A DNA stretch of 64,000 bases from Roseofilum halophilum BLCC-M91 (GCF_030068445.1 NZ_JAQPOK010000068.1:1-64000); one strand, 5' to 3'; shown: positions 1-9,103, counted from the stretch's first letter. The notes: generated from the sequence alone by a model not told the origin. Translations and numbers: made by a program.

Positions 1-2
1 AG

Positions 3-545
3 ATGAGAGCGCGATACCAATATCGAATCTATCCAACCCAGCGCCAGACACAAAAACTTGCCCAGTTGTTTGGCTGTTGTCGCGTTGTGTGGAATGATGC
101 TTTGACTAGAGTTAAATCAACCCCATCAGGAGAAAAGTGGCCGAGTAACTCAGAGCTACAAAAACAGGTAATCACTCAAGCTAAAAAGACTCCTGAACGG
201 CATTGGCTATCTGATGTTTCAAGTGTTCCTTTACAGCAGTCTGTGCGAGATTTAGGTGTAGCCTTCTCTAATGTTATCAGTCGTTGGGAACCAACATCTC
301 AAACTTGTTCAGAGTGCGGCTATAAATGGGGCAAAATAGACTTATCTATTCGTTCCGTTGTTTGTCTCAATTGCGGAACTGAACATGATAGAGATGAGAA
401 TGCTGCCAAAAACATAGAAAAAGTCGGGGCAGGGCATACCCACGACTCTAAATGGATAAAGAACGGGCATAAGACCAGGGTTTCTGGCAATCCGATAGCT
501 TTGTCAAACCAACCGTCAGTTAAGCAGCTTAGTCTGTTTGATTAG
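3..545 (+). pseudogene. Internally deleted TnpB (IS200/IS605 family) remnant
   Basis: The first ~90 residues match the N-terminal helical region of TnpB (start MRARYQYRIYP). The sequence then jumps directly to the C-terminal zinc ribbon (C102, C105, C121, C124) and the last RuvC motif (HDRDENAAKN, about residues 128-136). Intact TnpB proteins have about 400 residues; here 180 remain and the frame is open throughout. The central part carrying the first RuvC Asp and the catalytic Glu is missing, so nuclease activity is not expected. The deletion is in frame and the ATG at position 3 is intact, so a small protein could still be made. A right-end hairpin follows directly. The intact relative is at 27989-29218. 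Confidence 0.85.
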
Positions 546-584
546 CCGGAGAATCCCCATCTCTTTAGAGTGGGGAGTATGTCA
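545..584 (+). mobile_element. IS200/IS605 right-end hairpin (copy 1)
   Basis: Directly after the TnpB stop is a stem with CCCC/GGGG arms and a CTCT/AGAG inner stem (about 555-575), ending in GGGGAGTATGTCAA. The same terminal motif GGGAGTATGTCA ends the intact TnpB locus in reverse orientation at 27974. In this family the right end overlaps the 3' part of the guide (omega/re) RNA, so the bases after about 584 would be its guide. Confidence 0.65.
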
Positions 585-632
585 AATTTGTAAAGAACCT
601 GTACAGTAGACATCGATGAGTTAAATAACATA

Positions 633-2060
633 ATGGTTGAAATACTCCCTTGGGTGTGTTCTCACACCCCAACCAGCCTCACCCCCTTATTAGCCACAGC
701 AACTGAAAGCCAAGAGCCACCCAGCGCTACCCTCGTCTTAGCTGGGGTTCTTCTGAGCCTCGTTACCATCTATCTTGCCAGTAAAATTGGTAGCGAATTA
801 TGCGCTCGCCTTGACTTACCTCCCGTCCTAGGAGAACTTTTGGGAGGGGTGATTATCGGGGTCTCTGTGTTCAAATTTCTGGTTTTTCCAGAAGGTGGAG
901 CAACAGCCGATGAATCCTTGATTATTACCTTACTGGAAAAAACAGCCGGTTTAACCCCGGAAGGAGCCAATGGTGTTTTTCTGGCTGAAAGTGAAGTCAT
1001 CTCCGTTTTATCAGAATTAGGAGTTATTTTTCTCCTGTTTCAAATTGGTTTAGAATCAGATTTAAAACAACTTATTGATGCCGGAGTGCAATCGGCATTA
1101 GTGGCCGTGACTGGGGTAGTCGTCCCGTTTTTAACCGGTACATTGGGACTGATTTATTTTTTCAACGTGCCCAATATTCCCGCCATCTTTGCCGGTGCAG
1201 CTTTGACGGCGACCAGTATTGGCATTACGGCGAAAGTGCTGGCAGAAATTAAACGTCTGAATGACAAAGAAGGACAAATCATTATCGGCGCAGCCGTATT
1301 AGATGATATCCTCGGCATTATTATTCTGGCGATCGTGGCTTCCTTAGCGGAAAAAGGAGAAGTTGAAGTATCGAGCATTGTTTATTTGGTGATCAGTGCT
1401 GCTGCTTTCCTAATTGGCTCGATTTTCCTGGGTCGTCTCTTAATGCCCTATTTTATGGGGATGCTTAACAAACTCACCACCCCAGGAACACTGTTAATTG
1501 GTGGATTAATTATCGCCTTTATCTTTGCCTATATCGGTGCAATTATCCAACTCGAAGCCATTTTAGGAGCCTTTACAGCCGGTCTAATTTTGGGAGAAAC
1601 GGAGAAACATCGAGAACTCGAAGAATTAGTAGAACCGATTGGATTTATGCTCGTTCCCGTCTTCTTCGTCACGGTAGGGGCGCAAACCGATCTATCCGTT
1701 CTCAACCCTGCTGTGCCCAGTAACCGAGAAGGCCTGATTATTGCCAGTTTCCTGGTGATAGTGGCGATAGTTGGTAAAGTAGTCAGTGGATTTACCCTCT
1801 TCGGCGGTGAACCGGTGAATCGGATTGCCATTGGTGTGGGCATGATTCCACGGGGCGAAGTCGGATTAGTCTTTGCTGGAGTCGGTTCTGCCAGTGGTGT
1901 ATTGCCAGAATCCTTGGATGCGGCGATTATTGTGATGGTCATTTTGACCACGTTTGTTGCGCCCCCCTTATTGAGAGTGGCTTTTCAACAATCAGAACCA
2001 TCCAGTGGAGAACCGAGCAAAGAACCCGCAGCGATCGCCAAATCGGAATCGAGCAAATAA
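633..2060 (+). CDS. nhaS3: CPA2-family Na+(K+)/H+ antiporter, NhaS3-like
   Basis: A 475-residue integral membrane protein of the monovalent cation:proton antiporter-2 family. It has about 12 hydrophobic segments and the family signatures TATSIGIT (about residues 190-197) and VLDDILGI with paired aspartates (about 220-228), which bind the transported ion. A Pro/Ser/Lys-rich hydrophilic tail ends the protein. There is no TrkA-N or USP domain at the C-terminus, unlike Kef channels. The length and motif context resemble cyanobacterial NhaS3, a thylakoid Na+/H+ antiporter, so the symbol is by resemblance only. It stands alone, with a terminator following. Confidence 0.8.
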   Translation: MVEILPWVCSHTPTSLTPLLATATESQEPPSATLVLAGVLLSLVTIYLASKIGSELCARLDLPPVLGELLGGVIIGVSVFKFLVFPEGGATADESLIITLLEKTAGLTPEGANGVFLAESEVISVLSELGVIFLLFQIGLESDLKQLIDAGVQSALVAVTGVVVPFLTGTLGLIYFFNVPNIPAIFAGAALTATSIGITAKVLAEIKRLNDKEGQIIIGAAVLDDILGIIILAIVASLAEKGEVEVSSIVYLVISAAAFLIGSIFLGRLLMPYFMGMLNKLTTPGTLLIGGLIIAFIFAYIGAIIQLEAILGAFTAGLILGETEKHRELEELVEPIGFMLVPVFFVTVGAQTDLSVLNPAVPSNREGLIIASFLVIVAIVGKVVSGFTLFGGEPVNRIAIGVGMIPRGEVGLVFAGVGSASGVLPESLDAAIIVMVILTTFVAPPLLRVAFQQSEPSSGEPSKEPAAIAKSESSK

Positions 2061-2106
2061 TCAGGCGATCGCCGCCCATCGGCATTACAATCAGCATTGA
2101 ACAACA

Positions 2107-2187
2107 GATAGTGGGGGTGCAATCATACCGTTAGAATCGCGACTAGATCGCGATCGCTACCGAGATTGCCCCCCCATCTTTTTTTTG
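2107..2187 (+). terminator. Probable intrinsic terminator of the antiporter gene
   Basis: A long imperfect hairpin: GATAGTGGGGGTGCAATC (2107-2124) pairs with GATTGCCCCCCCATC (2163-2178), followed by a run of eight T. It lies 47 bases past the antiporter stop and before the amidase promoter region. Confidence 0.65.
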
Positions 2188-2247
2188 GTCAGCACTTGTA
2201 ATATAGTGACTTGACTGTTACTTACAGACTCCTCCCAATCAACCGTC

Positions 2248-4185
2248 ATGAAATTTAGTCACTCTTCTAGAGGCCCATCTGTGAAACTGCATTGGTTATT
2301 ATCTAGCCTTTTAGGACTCTGGCTTTGGTCAGCTCCAGTCCAAGCAGCCAGTTTACAATATTGGCGGTTTGATGCCAGAAACAATCGTCTGGAATTTGCC
2401 ACCAATGGCCGAGTTCAACCCAGCGCTCAACTGATCTTTAACCCCACCCGCTTAGTAATCGATCTACCGGGAACCAGTTTGGGCAACCAAATTCGCTCCC
2501 AACTGGTCTCTACCCCAGGCATTAAACAAGTCAGAACTGGGCAATTTGAGCGCAACACCACCCGCATCGTCATTGAATTAAACTCTGGCTACACCCTCGA
2601 CCCCTCTCAAGTCAGATTTGTGGGATCTTCTCCTTCCCGATGGACGGTGCAACTGCCCCAACCCCAACGAGAGAGCAGCACCCCAAGGCGCTCTAATCCT
2701 CAGCCCACCTTAACTTCACCTCCCCCTTCTCGGCCGGTGGCTCAACAACCCTCCCCCAACCGCAGCAGCACGGGCAATAAAATTGAAGCCGTTCGCATCA
2801 CTGGGGATGGGTTTTTCATTCGCACCACAACTCCCGCAGAAATTGCCAGGGTTGAGCGCTCTTCAGACCAGCGCCAAATTGAAATCGATCTCGAAGGGGT
2901 GAGTTTACCCGATAACTTAAACCCCAGACGCTTAAACATTAATAGCCGAGGGGTTAATCAACTGATTCTCAGTCCCTTAGAGGGGGATGAAACAGGAACC
3001 CGCATTACCCTCAATGTCAACCCGAATAGTGCAGATTGGCAAGCCTTATCCAGTCGGTTAGGGGTGGTTCTGATTCCCAGAGCAGGCAGTGGAACTGATG
3101 TGGCTAGTGCTAACCCTTGGCCGGCCGGTCGCGAGATTGAAGCCCCCGATCCCAATGTGCCCGATCCGAGTCAACCGCCCCTAATTCAGGCGATCGAGGT
3201 GTCTGGCAATAGCACGAATTCTCAATTGGTGATTCGCGCCAGTGGCCGAATGAATGCGGTGGGCGACTGGCCCAATCCTTCGGTCTATACCTTAAGATTA
3301 TCTCCCGCTCGCTTAGGACAAAATCCGCCCCAGATGCCTACAGGGGGAAATAGTCCCTTTACCCGTTTTGATGTGCAACAAGCTGACGAGCAAACGGTGG
3401 TGATTTCCATGACCCCTCGTTCTGGATTTAGCTTGGGACAGATTAATCAACCGGGTTCTCAGGTGATTTCCCTATCCTTGGGGTCAGGCACAACTGCCCT
3501 CCCCCCCATTGCCACAACTCCTAATCCTCCCTCCGCAAACATTCCCATTCCCGTCCCTAGACCGGCTAATCCTCTCCCTCCTCAGCCGACGACTCCACCC
3601 CGTACCCAATGGCCCCTGCCTTCTCCAGGACGCACGCCCAATTCTCGGATTCGGGTGGTGATCGATCCGGGTCATGGGGGTCGCGATCCCGGTGCAGTCG
3701 GCATTCGTGGATTGCGAGAAACGGATGTGGTTTTAGATATCTCTCGGCAAGTGGCGGCTATTTTGCAACAAAATGGGGTGCAAGTGGTGTTAACCCGCGA
3801 TCGCGAAGTAGAAATTGACCTTGCTCCTAGGGTGAATCTGGCCGAGCGAGTCAACGCCACCCTCTTTGTTAGCATTCATGCCAATGCAATTAGTATGAGT
3901 CGCCCGGATGTCAATGGAGTAGAAACGTACTATTACAACAGTGGCGCTCGTCTAGCCCAGATGATTCAAGGTTCCATCCTCCGGAGCATACCGATGAGAG
4001 ACCGGGGAGTAAAACGCGCTCGCTTTTACGTCCTGCGTAGAACTTCGATGCCCGCCGTATTAGTGGAAACTGGATTTGTGACTGGGGCCCAGGATGCTCC
4101 CAGGTTAATGAATCCGGCCTTTAGAAGTCAGATGGCTCAGGCGATCGCCAATGGAATTTTGCTGTACATCCGGCAATACTACTAG
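2248..4185 (+). CDS. amiC: N-acetylmuramoyl-L-alanine amidase, three AMIN domains (AmiC-like)
   Basis: This enzyme cleaves the amide bond between muramic acid and the stem peptide in peptidoglycan. A signal peptide ends near AAS (residue ~35). Three AMIN-type beta domains follow (about 37-135, 175-275, 310-410), then a Pro-rich linker (about 420-465) and an Amidase_3 domain (about 467-640). The zinc and catalytic residues are visible: H476 in DPGHGG, E491 in LRETD, the His of SIHANAI, and the Glu of LVETGF. The second and third AMIN-like domains are an expansion relative to the downstream paralog. The two genes are a tandem duplication; in filamentous cyanobacteria AmiC enzymes open septal nanopores for cell-cell communication. 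Alternative start: an in-frame GTG 33 bases in, matching the paralog's start. Confidence 0.9.
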   Translation: MKFSHSSRGPSVKLHWLLSSLLGLWLWSAPVQAASLQYWRFDARNNRLEFATNGRVQPSAQLIFNPTRLVIDLPGTSLGNQIRSQLVSTPGIKQVRTGQFERNTTRIVIELNSGYTLDPSQVRFVGSSPSRWTVQLPQPQRESSTPRRSNPQPTLTSPPPSRPVAQQPSPNRSSTGNKIEAVRITGDGFFIRTTTPAEIARVERSSDQRQIEIDLEGVSLPDNLNPRRLNINSRGVNQLILSPLEGDETGTRITLNVNPNSADWQALSSRLGVVLIPRAGSGTDVASANPWPAGREIEAPDPNVPDPSQPPLIQAIEVSGNSTNSQLVIRASGRMNAVGDWPNPSVYTLRLSPARLGQNPPQMPTGGNSPFTRFDVQQADEQTVVISMTPRSGFSLGQINQPGSQVISLSLGSGTTALPPIATTPNPPSANIPIPVPRPANPLPPQPTTPPRTQWPLPSPGRTPNSRIRVVIDPGHGGRDPGAVGIRGLRETDVVLDISRQVAAILQQNGVQVVLTRDREVEIDLAPRVNLAERVNATLFVSIHANAISMSRPDVNGVETYYYNSGARLAQMIQGSILRSIPMRDRGVKRARFYVLRRTSMPAVLVETGFVTGAQDAPRLMNPAFRSQMAQAIANGILLYIRQYY

Positions 4186-4291
4186 AGCTACGTTCGGAAA
4201 GTTTCACGCCCTCATAGCGGGTTCATTTCCAAAGCTTAGGTAGTGAGTCGGAGCAGCAAGGGCGTATCACTATCATCAGCGAGGAAACGGC

Positions 4292-5830
4292 GTGAAACTT
4301 CATTGGCTCTTACCAGGTGTTTTAGGATTATGGCTGCTCTCATCTCCCGTGTATGCAGCCAGTTTAGAAAATTGGCGCTTTGATGCCAGAAACAATCGTT
4401 TAGAATTTACCACCGATACCAATGTTCAGCCCAGGGCGCAGCTCATTTACGGGCCGACTCGTCTGGTGATTGACTTACCCGGCATTCAGTTAGGCAGAGC
4501 CTTACGAGAGCAGTTGATCAATACTCCTGGCATTGCCACAGTCCGCACCGGCCAGTTCAATTCTAATACCACCCGCTTAGTGGTGGAACTTGCACCGGGC
4601 TATACCCTTGACCCCAATCAAGTCAAATTCCAAGGCATTTCCCCCCGTCGATGGGCGGTTCAAATTCCCAATCCTCAACGGGATGAACGACCCGTTCCTC
4701 CTCCTGTTGCTACGCCTGCCCCCCCTAGCAGTGCTTCATCGGTGGTCGAAGCCATTCGGGTGACCGATGGTGGCTTTTATTTACGGGTAAATGGCGAAAA
4801 GCCTAAAGTCAAGTCGGTTAGACGCACCTCAGATCAAGAGCAAATTACGATCGATTTTGAGGGGGTGACCTTAGCGCCGGATTTACACCAAAGACCGTTA
4901 CCGATTAATAGTCGAGGGGTACGGCAAATCCAGATGAGCCAACGGGAGGATTCTATCGTGCGGGTGACTTTAGATGTAACTCCTGCCAGTCCAGATTGGC
5001 AAGGGTTAACCAATAAGTTTGGAGCAGTGATTATTCCCATTTCCGGCAGTCGTGGTTCCATGGGTCAAGAGGCCCAACAGCCTTGGCCCAGAAATCGGGA
5101 ACTGGCATCGGTGAATTCTTCCCTGGGCCCTGCTCCGACGCAACCTCCATCTGCTCTACCGCCTCAAGATGGAATTGCGATTAATGTGCCGCCACCGGCT
5201 AATCCTTTGCCTCCGACTCCCCCTCGTCCCCAACCTTTACCTCCTCCGACAACCAATCCTCGTCCGTCTACTCCGACTCCTCCTCGTAATTCTCGCATTC
5301 GGGTGGCGATTGACCCCGGCCATGGGGGCAGAGACCCTGGAGCAGTGGGCAATGGACTGCAAGAGAAACATATTGTGATGGATATCTCCAATCAAGTGGC
5401 GGCTATCCTGGAACAGAATGGGGTGCAAACGGTGATGACTCGTCGGGATGACCGGGAAATTGATTTAGCGCCTAGGGTAGCGACGGCCGAACGAGCTAAT
5501 GCGACGTTGTTTGTGAGTATTCATGCGAATGCTATTAGTATGAGCCGTCCGGAAGTGAATGGGCTGGAGACATTTTACTATCAAACGGGTGAACGTTTAG
5601 CTCGCGATATCCAGAATAGTATTCTGCAAACTTTAAATATTCGCGATCGCGGAGTGCGGCGTGCTAGATTTTATGTGCTGAGGAAAACATCCATGCCTTC
5701 TGTCTTGGTGGAAACTGGTTTTATCACGGGTCGGGAAGATTCGGTGAAGTTAGCTAATCCGGTTTTCCGTCGCCAGATGGCTCAAGGAATTGCCAATGGC
5801 ATTCTGCGCCATATTCAGCAAAACTATTAA
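4292..5830 (+). CDS. amiC: N-acetylmuramoyl-L-alanine amidase, two AMIN domains (AmiC-like paralog)
   Basis: A paralog of the preceding gene, sharing near-identical stretches such as the ENWRFDARNNRLEF region after the signal peptide. It has a signal peptide (residues 1-22), two AMIN domains (about 25-120 and 150-250), a Pro-rich linker (about 280-335) and an Amidase_3 domain with H344 in DPGHGG, the Glu of LQEKHIV, SIHANAI and LVETGF. The start is GTG, 12 residues later than the paralog's ATG. Its spacing of 106 bases from the first amidase contains no obvious terminator, so co-transcription with it and possibly with murI is likely. The periplasmic cell-wall hydrolase role follows from the family. 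Confidence 0.9.
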   Translation: MKLHWLLPGVLGLWLLSSPVYAASLENWRFDARNNRLEFTTDTNVQPRAQLIYGPTRLVIDLPGIQLGRALREQLINTPGIATVRTGQFNSNTTRLVVELAPGYTLDPNQVKFQGISPRRWAVQIPNPQRDERPVPPPVATPAPPSSASSVVEAIRVTDGGFYLRVNGEKPKVKSVRRTSDQEQITIDFEGVTLAPDLHQRPLPINSRGVRQIQMSQREDSIVRVTLDVTPASPDWQGLTNKFGAVIIPISGSRGSMGQEAQQPWPRNRELASVNSSLGPAPTQPPSALPPQDGIAINVPPPANPLPPTPPRPQPLPPPTTNPRPSTPTPPRNSRIRVAIDPGHGGRDPGAVGNGLQEKHIVMDISNQVAAILEQNGVQTVMTRRDDREIDLAPRVATAERANATLFVSIHANAISMSRPEVNGLETFYYQTGERLARDIQNSILQTLNIRDRGVRRARFYVLRKTSMPSVLVETGFITGREDSVKLANPVFRRQMAQGIANGILRHIQQNY

Positions 5831-5894
5831 TGGGGGGAAGCACCCATTGCTAAACCCCATGGTGTGAGTGAGTGATTTGGAGTAAATACGAAGC

Positions 5895-6719
5895 ATGACC
5901 ATCAACCATCGGCCAATTGGGGTTTTTGATAGCGGTGTGGGTGGACTGACGGTTCTGAGCGAACTGTATCGTCAGCTTCCCCAGGAATCGATTATTTATT
6001 TTGGGGATACGGCACGCTTGCCCTATGGTACGCGATCGCCAGAAGAGATTATTCAATTTGTACGGGAAATTATTACCTGGATGGAAAACCAACAGGTGAA
6101 AATGGTGGTGATGGCTTGTAATACCAGTAATGCCTTGGCCTTAGAAGCCATTAATGGTGAGTTCTCGGTTCCCATCCTGGGATTGATTTTACCAGCCGCG
6201 AGAGCGGCTGTTTCTGTGGGTAAACGTATTGGGGTAATTGCTACTCCTGCTACTGCTGCCAGTCAAGCCTATCGCCAAGCTATGATTGAAGTCGATCCGA
6301 CGGTTCAGGTTTGGCAAGTGGGCTGCCCAGAGTTTGTGCCCCTGATTGAACAAAATCGGATTAACGATCCCTATACTTATGAGGTGGCTCGCTCCTATTT
6401 GCAACCTTTGCTACAACAAAAGATTGATACCCTGGTTTATGGCTGTACCCATTACCCTCTGTTAGATTCGGTGATTCGTCAACTGTTGCCCAAAACTGTA
6501 CAAATCATTAATCCAGCAGTTCATGTGGTTCAATCCACGGCACAAGAGCTAGATTTGTTGGGTTTGCGCCATACTTGTGCCCCTAAACCGACCTACTTTT
6601 GTGTTAGTGGTTTGGCTCAACAGTTTAGGAGTCGTTCTGTGTGTTGGTTAGGACATACTCCCCAGGTTGAACAGGTGGATTTGAGTTATCTACCTATGTC
6701 GAATTCTCTGGCTTCTTAA
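5895..6719 (+). CDS. murI: Glutamate racemase
   Basis: Converts L-glutamate to D-glutamate for the peptidoglycan stem peptide, in the cytoplasm and without a cofactor. The 274 residues are the normal family length. Both catalytic cysteines are present: C75 in MACNTSNA and C184 in YGCTHYPLL. The N-terminal FDSGVGGLTV (11-20) supplies the conserved Asp-Ser. It lies 64 bases after the second amidase on the same strand, grouping cell-wall precursor synthesis with cell-wall remodelling. Confidence 0.95.
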   Translation: MTINHRPIGVFDSGVGGLTVLSELYRQLPQESIIYFGDTARLPYGTRSPEEIIQFVREIITWMENQQVKMVVMACNTSNALALEAINGEFSVPILGLILPAARAAVSVGKRIGVIATPATAASQAYRQAMIEVDPTVQVWQVGCPEFVPLIEQNRINDPYTYEVARSYLQPLLQQKIDTLVYGCTHYPLLDSVIRQLLPKTVQIINPAVHVVQSTAQELDLLGLRHTCAPKPTYFCVSGLAQQFRSRSVCWLGHTPQVEQVDLSYLPMSNSLAS

Positions 6720-6754
6720 TCCCCTCATGGCAAGACTTTAGCCGGGTCACGGGA

Positions 6755-8035
6755 CTAGCACCCAGGGCTATAGGGGATGTCTATTTGTGCGATCGCCATC
6801 TGAGCTAATTCTGCTGCCGCTCCACGGTGTCCGCGCACCTGAGCGAGGCGATCGCCCATTTCTTCTAATTGCTCTGGATACTCTAAATACTCAATCACTT
6901 GCTGGGCAACGGCTTCAGCCTCTAAATGTCCCACCCATTCCGGCACGATCATTTCATTTGCCCAAATATTGGGCCAGGCAAAAAATTCCCCTCGCTGCTG
7001 TTTCCAGAATAAAATCGCTTTATTTATCGCTTTAGCCAGACTCGAACCCACGGCTGGTAAATGGGCTAATAGTCCCCAAATGCCATCCCAACTCCGCATC
7101 GCGTCGAGCTGTTGGGTGGGCAATAACACGATCATGGGAATCCCCAAAGACCCCAATTCTGCCGTATTTGCCCCCACAGTGGTGATACACAATTGACATT
7201 GCCTTAGCACGTCATAGGCAGGAAAGGGAGTCCAGAGGTCAATTTCTAAGCTACTGGGGGTTTTGAGGCGCGGTATGGGCCCGGTTTGGATTAACTCCGC
7301 TTCCCCTGTGGGCCAATGGTGCAACGTAGGATTGAATTGGGGATTACCAAATTGGGCTAAGGTTTGGATATCGAGGGTCGGCGCAACGGGAATGATAAAC
7401 TGGGTTTGAGGGCGCTGTTGATGGATTAATTGGGCGATCGCCAACGAAAATGGTAATCCCGGCCGTAGTTTATCCGGTTTTGACCCCGGTAATAGGGCAA
7501 TCAACTCCCCGTTAACTGGATATTCTGATGTTGAGACAGACTCGGCCGAGTCTGCCATTAAATCTCCCACTACGGTGAATTTATGGGATAATGAAGGCTT
7601 AACTTTGTCTAAAACTTGCCGATTCATCACCGCAAATTGGTCAATCCAAGGCTGCCATCTGGCTTCCCATTCTGCATAAACCAAGGTTCGATAGCCCAAC
7701 CGCTTGCCTAAAACCAGGGTAAAAAACTGATCGCCACCCAGAAAAAGTACCAGACCGCGATCGCTCCATGGCCAATTTTGGGCCGTTTTCCCCCACAATA
7801 AAAAAGGGATAAAATCCTCCGGCCCCTGAACCCGGTTCACCTCTGGCCAAGCAGCCGCCATCTGCATTTCCGAACCACTCGCATTCGGACAGGGAGACAA
7901 CACCACCGAGATGCGAACCCTGTTGTTATCGACTCCTAAAGCTTGGCGAATTTCTTTGACCACTGGACGCACCCAAGTGGTTAATTCTCCCGGCCCATTG
8001 GAGAGAATCAGAATATCGATCGTACTTTCAGACAC
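6755..8035 (-). CDS. LpxB-related glycosyltransferase-like protein (TIGR03492 type)
   Basis: Resembles the cyanobacterial family distantly related to lipid-A-disaccharide synthase LpxB. The N-terminal ILILSNGPGELTTWV segment and a C-terminal nucleotide-sugar-binding half (TTVGANTAELGSLGIPMIVLLP) are visible. The true substrate is unknown; cyanobacteria generally make atypical lipid A, so LpxB function should not be assumed. I chose the GTG at 8035 (MSESTIDIL..., 426 residues). The open frame continues 43 codons further upstream, but those codons translate the heptamer repeat (repeated ITHYPLP) and an inverted-repeat element, so they are unlikely to be native protein. Confidence 0.75.
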   Translation of the reverse strand: MSESTIDILILSNGPGELTTWVRPVVKEIRQALGVDNNRVRISVVLSPCPNASGSEMQMAAAWPEVNRVQGPEDFIPFLLWGKTAQNWPWSDRGLVLFLGGDQFFTLVLGKRLGYRTLVYAEWEARWQPWIDQFAVMNRQVLDKVKPSLSHKFTVVGDLMADSAESVSTSEYPVNGELIALLPGSKPDKLRPGLPFSLAIAQLIHQQRPQTQFIIPVAPTLDIQTLAQFGNPQFNPTLHHWPTGEAELIQTGPIPRLKTPSSLEIDLWTPFPAYDVLRQCQLCITTVGANTAELGSLGIPMIVLLPTQQLDAMRSWDGIWGLLAHLPAVGSSLAKAINKAILFWKQQRGEFFAWPNIWANEMIVPEWVGHLEAEAVAQQVIEYLEYPEQLEEMGDRLAQVRGHRGAAAELAQMAIAQIDIPYSPGC

Positions 8036-8040
8036 AGATT

Positions 8041-8117
8041 GGGTAATGGGTAATGGGTAATGGGTAATGGGTAATGGGTAATGGGTAATGGGTAATGGGT
8101 AATGGGTAATGGGTAAT
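8041..8117. repeat. Heptamer tandem repeat (GGGTAAT)x11
   Basis: Eleven exact head-to-tail copies of GGGTAAT, 77 bases. It matches the short tandemly repeated repetitive sequences known from cyanobacteria. It begins 5 bases upstream of the chosen GTG start of the LpxB-related gene and so sits in that gene's leader, where copy-number change could affect translation. Related shorter arrays occur near 52156 and 58458. Confidence 0.95.
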
Positions 8118-8264
8118 ATCAAGTCCGGTGAATGGGAAAAGACAAGCGGGCAAGATGCCCGCACTCCTGGAATACCTTGATATTCTGGAGTGGGAGCGTC
8201 TCGCTCCCTAGACTTTTAATTATGGTGTTTCCGCTTCGCGGACATGAATAACCGGACTTGATAT
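8116..8264. mobile_element. 149-bp MITE-like element with 14-bp perfect terminal inverted repeats
   Basis: ATATCAAGTCCGGT (8116-8129) is exactly inverted at 8251-8264. Inside are three further small hairpins: GCGGGCAAGATGCCCGC, GGGAGCGTCTCGCTCCC and CCGCTTCGCGG. There is no coding capacity of its own. It lies between the heptamer array and the end of the gene at 8295. No clear target-site duplication could be assigned because the left flank is the repeat array. Confidence 0.7.
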
Positions 8265-8294
8265 AATTGGTAAGGGGAAAAACTGATTACTCAA

Positions 8295-9083
8295 TCAGAC
8301 CCCGAATTGTCCCCAAATTTGTTGGGCAATGCGTTTGGTTAATGTGGGTCGAGAAGTAAACAATTCTCGCAAAGCCCAAGAACTGAGCCGGGGAAGCGTT
8401 GTCATCATCCGCCGAATTAACCAGTCCCGGAACCAAAAGCCCAGAAATGTGCCAATGACTGCGGGTAAAACCACCCAAAGCAATAGGGAGATCAGGACTT
8501 GTTGAAGAGCGCCAGGGTCTTGAAGAACGACGATCAGGTTTCTGATCACCAAGATCGCGTCTGGAATCCAGATCGTCAGCATGGCGATCGCCCAAGCAAT
8601 GCGATCGACCAACTGAGTCGTTCTCAATTGCAAGAAACTCAACAGCTCATTAATCAACCAATTGTGGCTTTGAACCACTCGCAAACACTCCGGTTTGTTC
8701 AGTAACTCTCGACCTACTTGGTTGATAATGTCACCATCCGGAGATAGCACCGTCCGTAATAGAAACTTGCCTTCCTTCGCCTCATTGCCTACATAGAATG
8801 TCTTAAATGTCAAGGCAGATTGAATCGTTCCCCAAGAGGTCGTATCAACAACTACCAGTTGCCTCAGATCCACCAGGAGACGAGCCAACTGGCGGGGGGG
8901 GATAATTAGGCGATCGCCTCCCAACCGCACTCCCTCAATTTGCCTGAGCATCAACGGATTCAGATAAAATACAAATTCGCCCTCTTCCGCTCGAATACAA
9001 GGCGCAATCAAGCTTCCTGGGGTTTCTGGGGGATTTACCAGCGATCGCACCCGCTCTGCCGTATTTCGGATAAACTTAAACAC
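8295..9083 (-). CDS. Uncharacterised two-helix membrane protein with DGDI-H domain
   Basis: 262 residues, family not recognised. The soluble N-terminal part carries FLLRTVLSPDGDIINQVG (108-124) with H140 exactly 24 residues after D116. The same arrangement occurs in the next three genes upstream. Two hydrophobic segments (about 162-186 and 195-218) end the domain and a basic C-terminal tail follows, so it probably anchors the group to a membrane. The start is GTG preceded by a clear GGAG. It is the last gene of the minus-strand block, only 20 bases after the previous gene, so translational coupling or co-transcription is likely. Confidence 0.75.
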   Translation of the reverse strand: MFKFIRNTAERVRSLVNPPETPGSLIAPCIRAEEGEFVFYLNPLMLRQIEGVRLGGDRLIIPPRQLARLLVDLRQLVVVDTTSWGTIQSALTFKTFYVGNEAKEGKFLLRTVLSPDGDIINQVGRELLNKPECLRVVQSHNWLINELLSFLQLRTTQLVDRIAWAIAMLTIWIPDAILVIRNLIVVLQDPGALQQVLISLLLWVVLPAVIGTFLGFWFRDWLIRRMMTTLPRLSSWALRELFTSRPTLTKRIAQQIWGQFGV

Positions 9084-9103
9084 ACTCTCCTTTGGAGTCT
9101 CAT

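Noticed and set aside
8041-8117. Heptamer array considered as a CRISPR or iteron origin
   Set aside because: Seven-base units without spacers, no DnaA boxes or replication genes; recurs elsewhere as ordinary cyanobacterial short tandem repeats.
6755-8164. Full 469-residue form of the LpxB-related protein
   Set aside because: The extra 43 residues translate a heptamer repeat and part of an inverted-repeat element.
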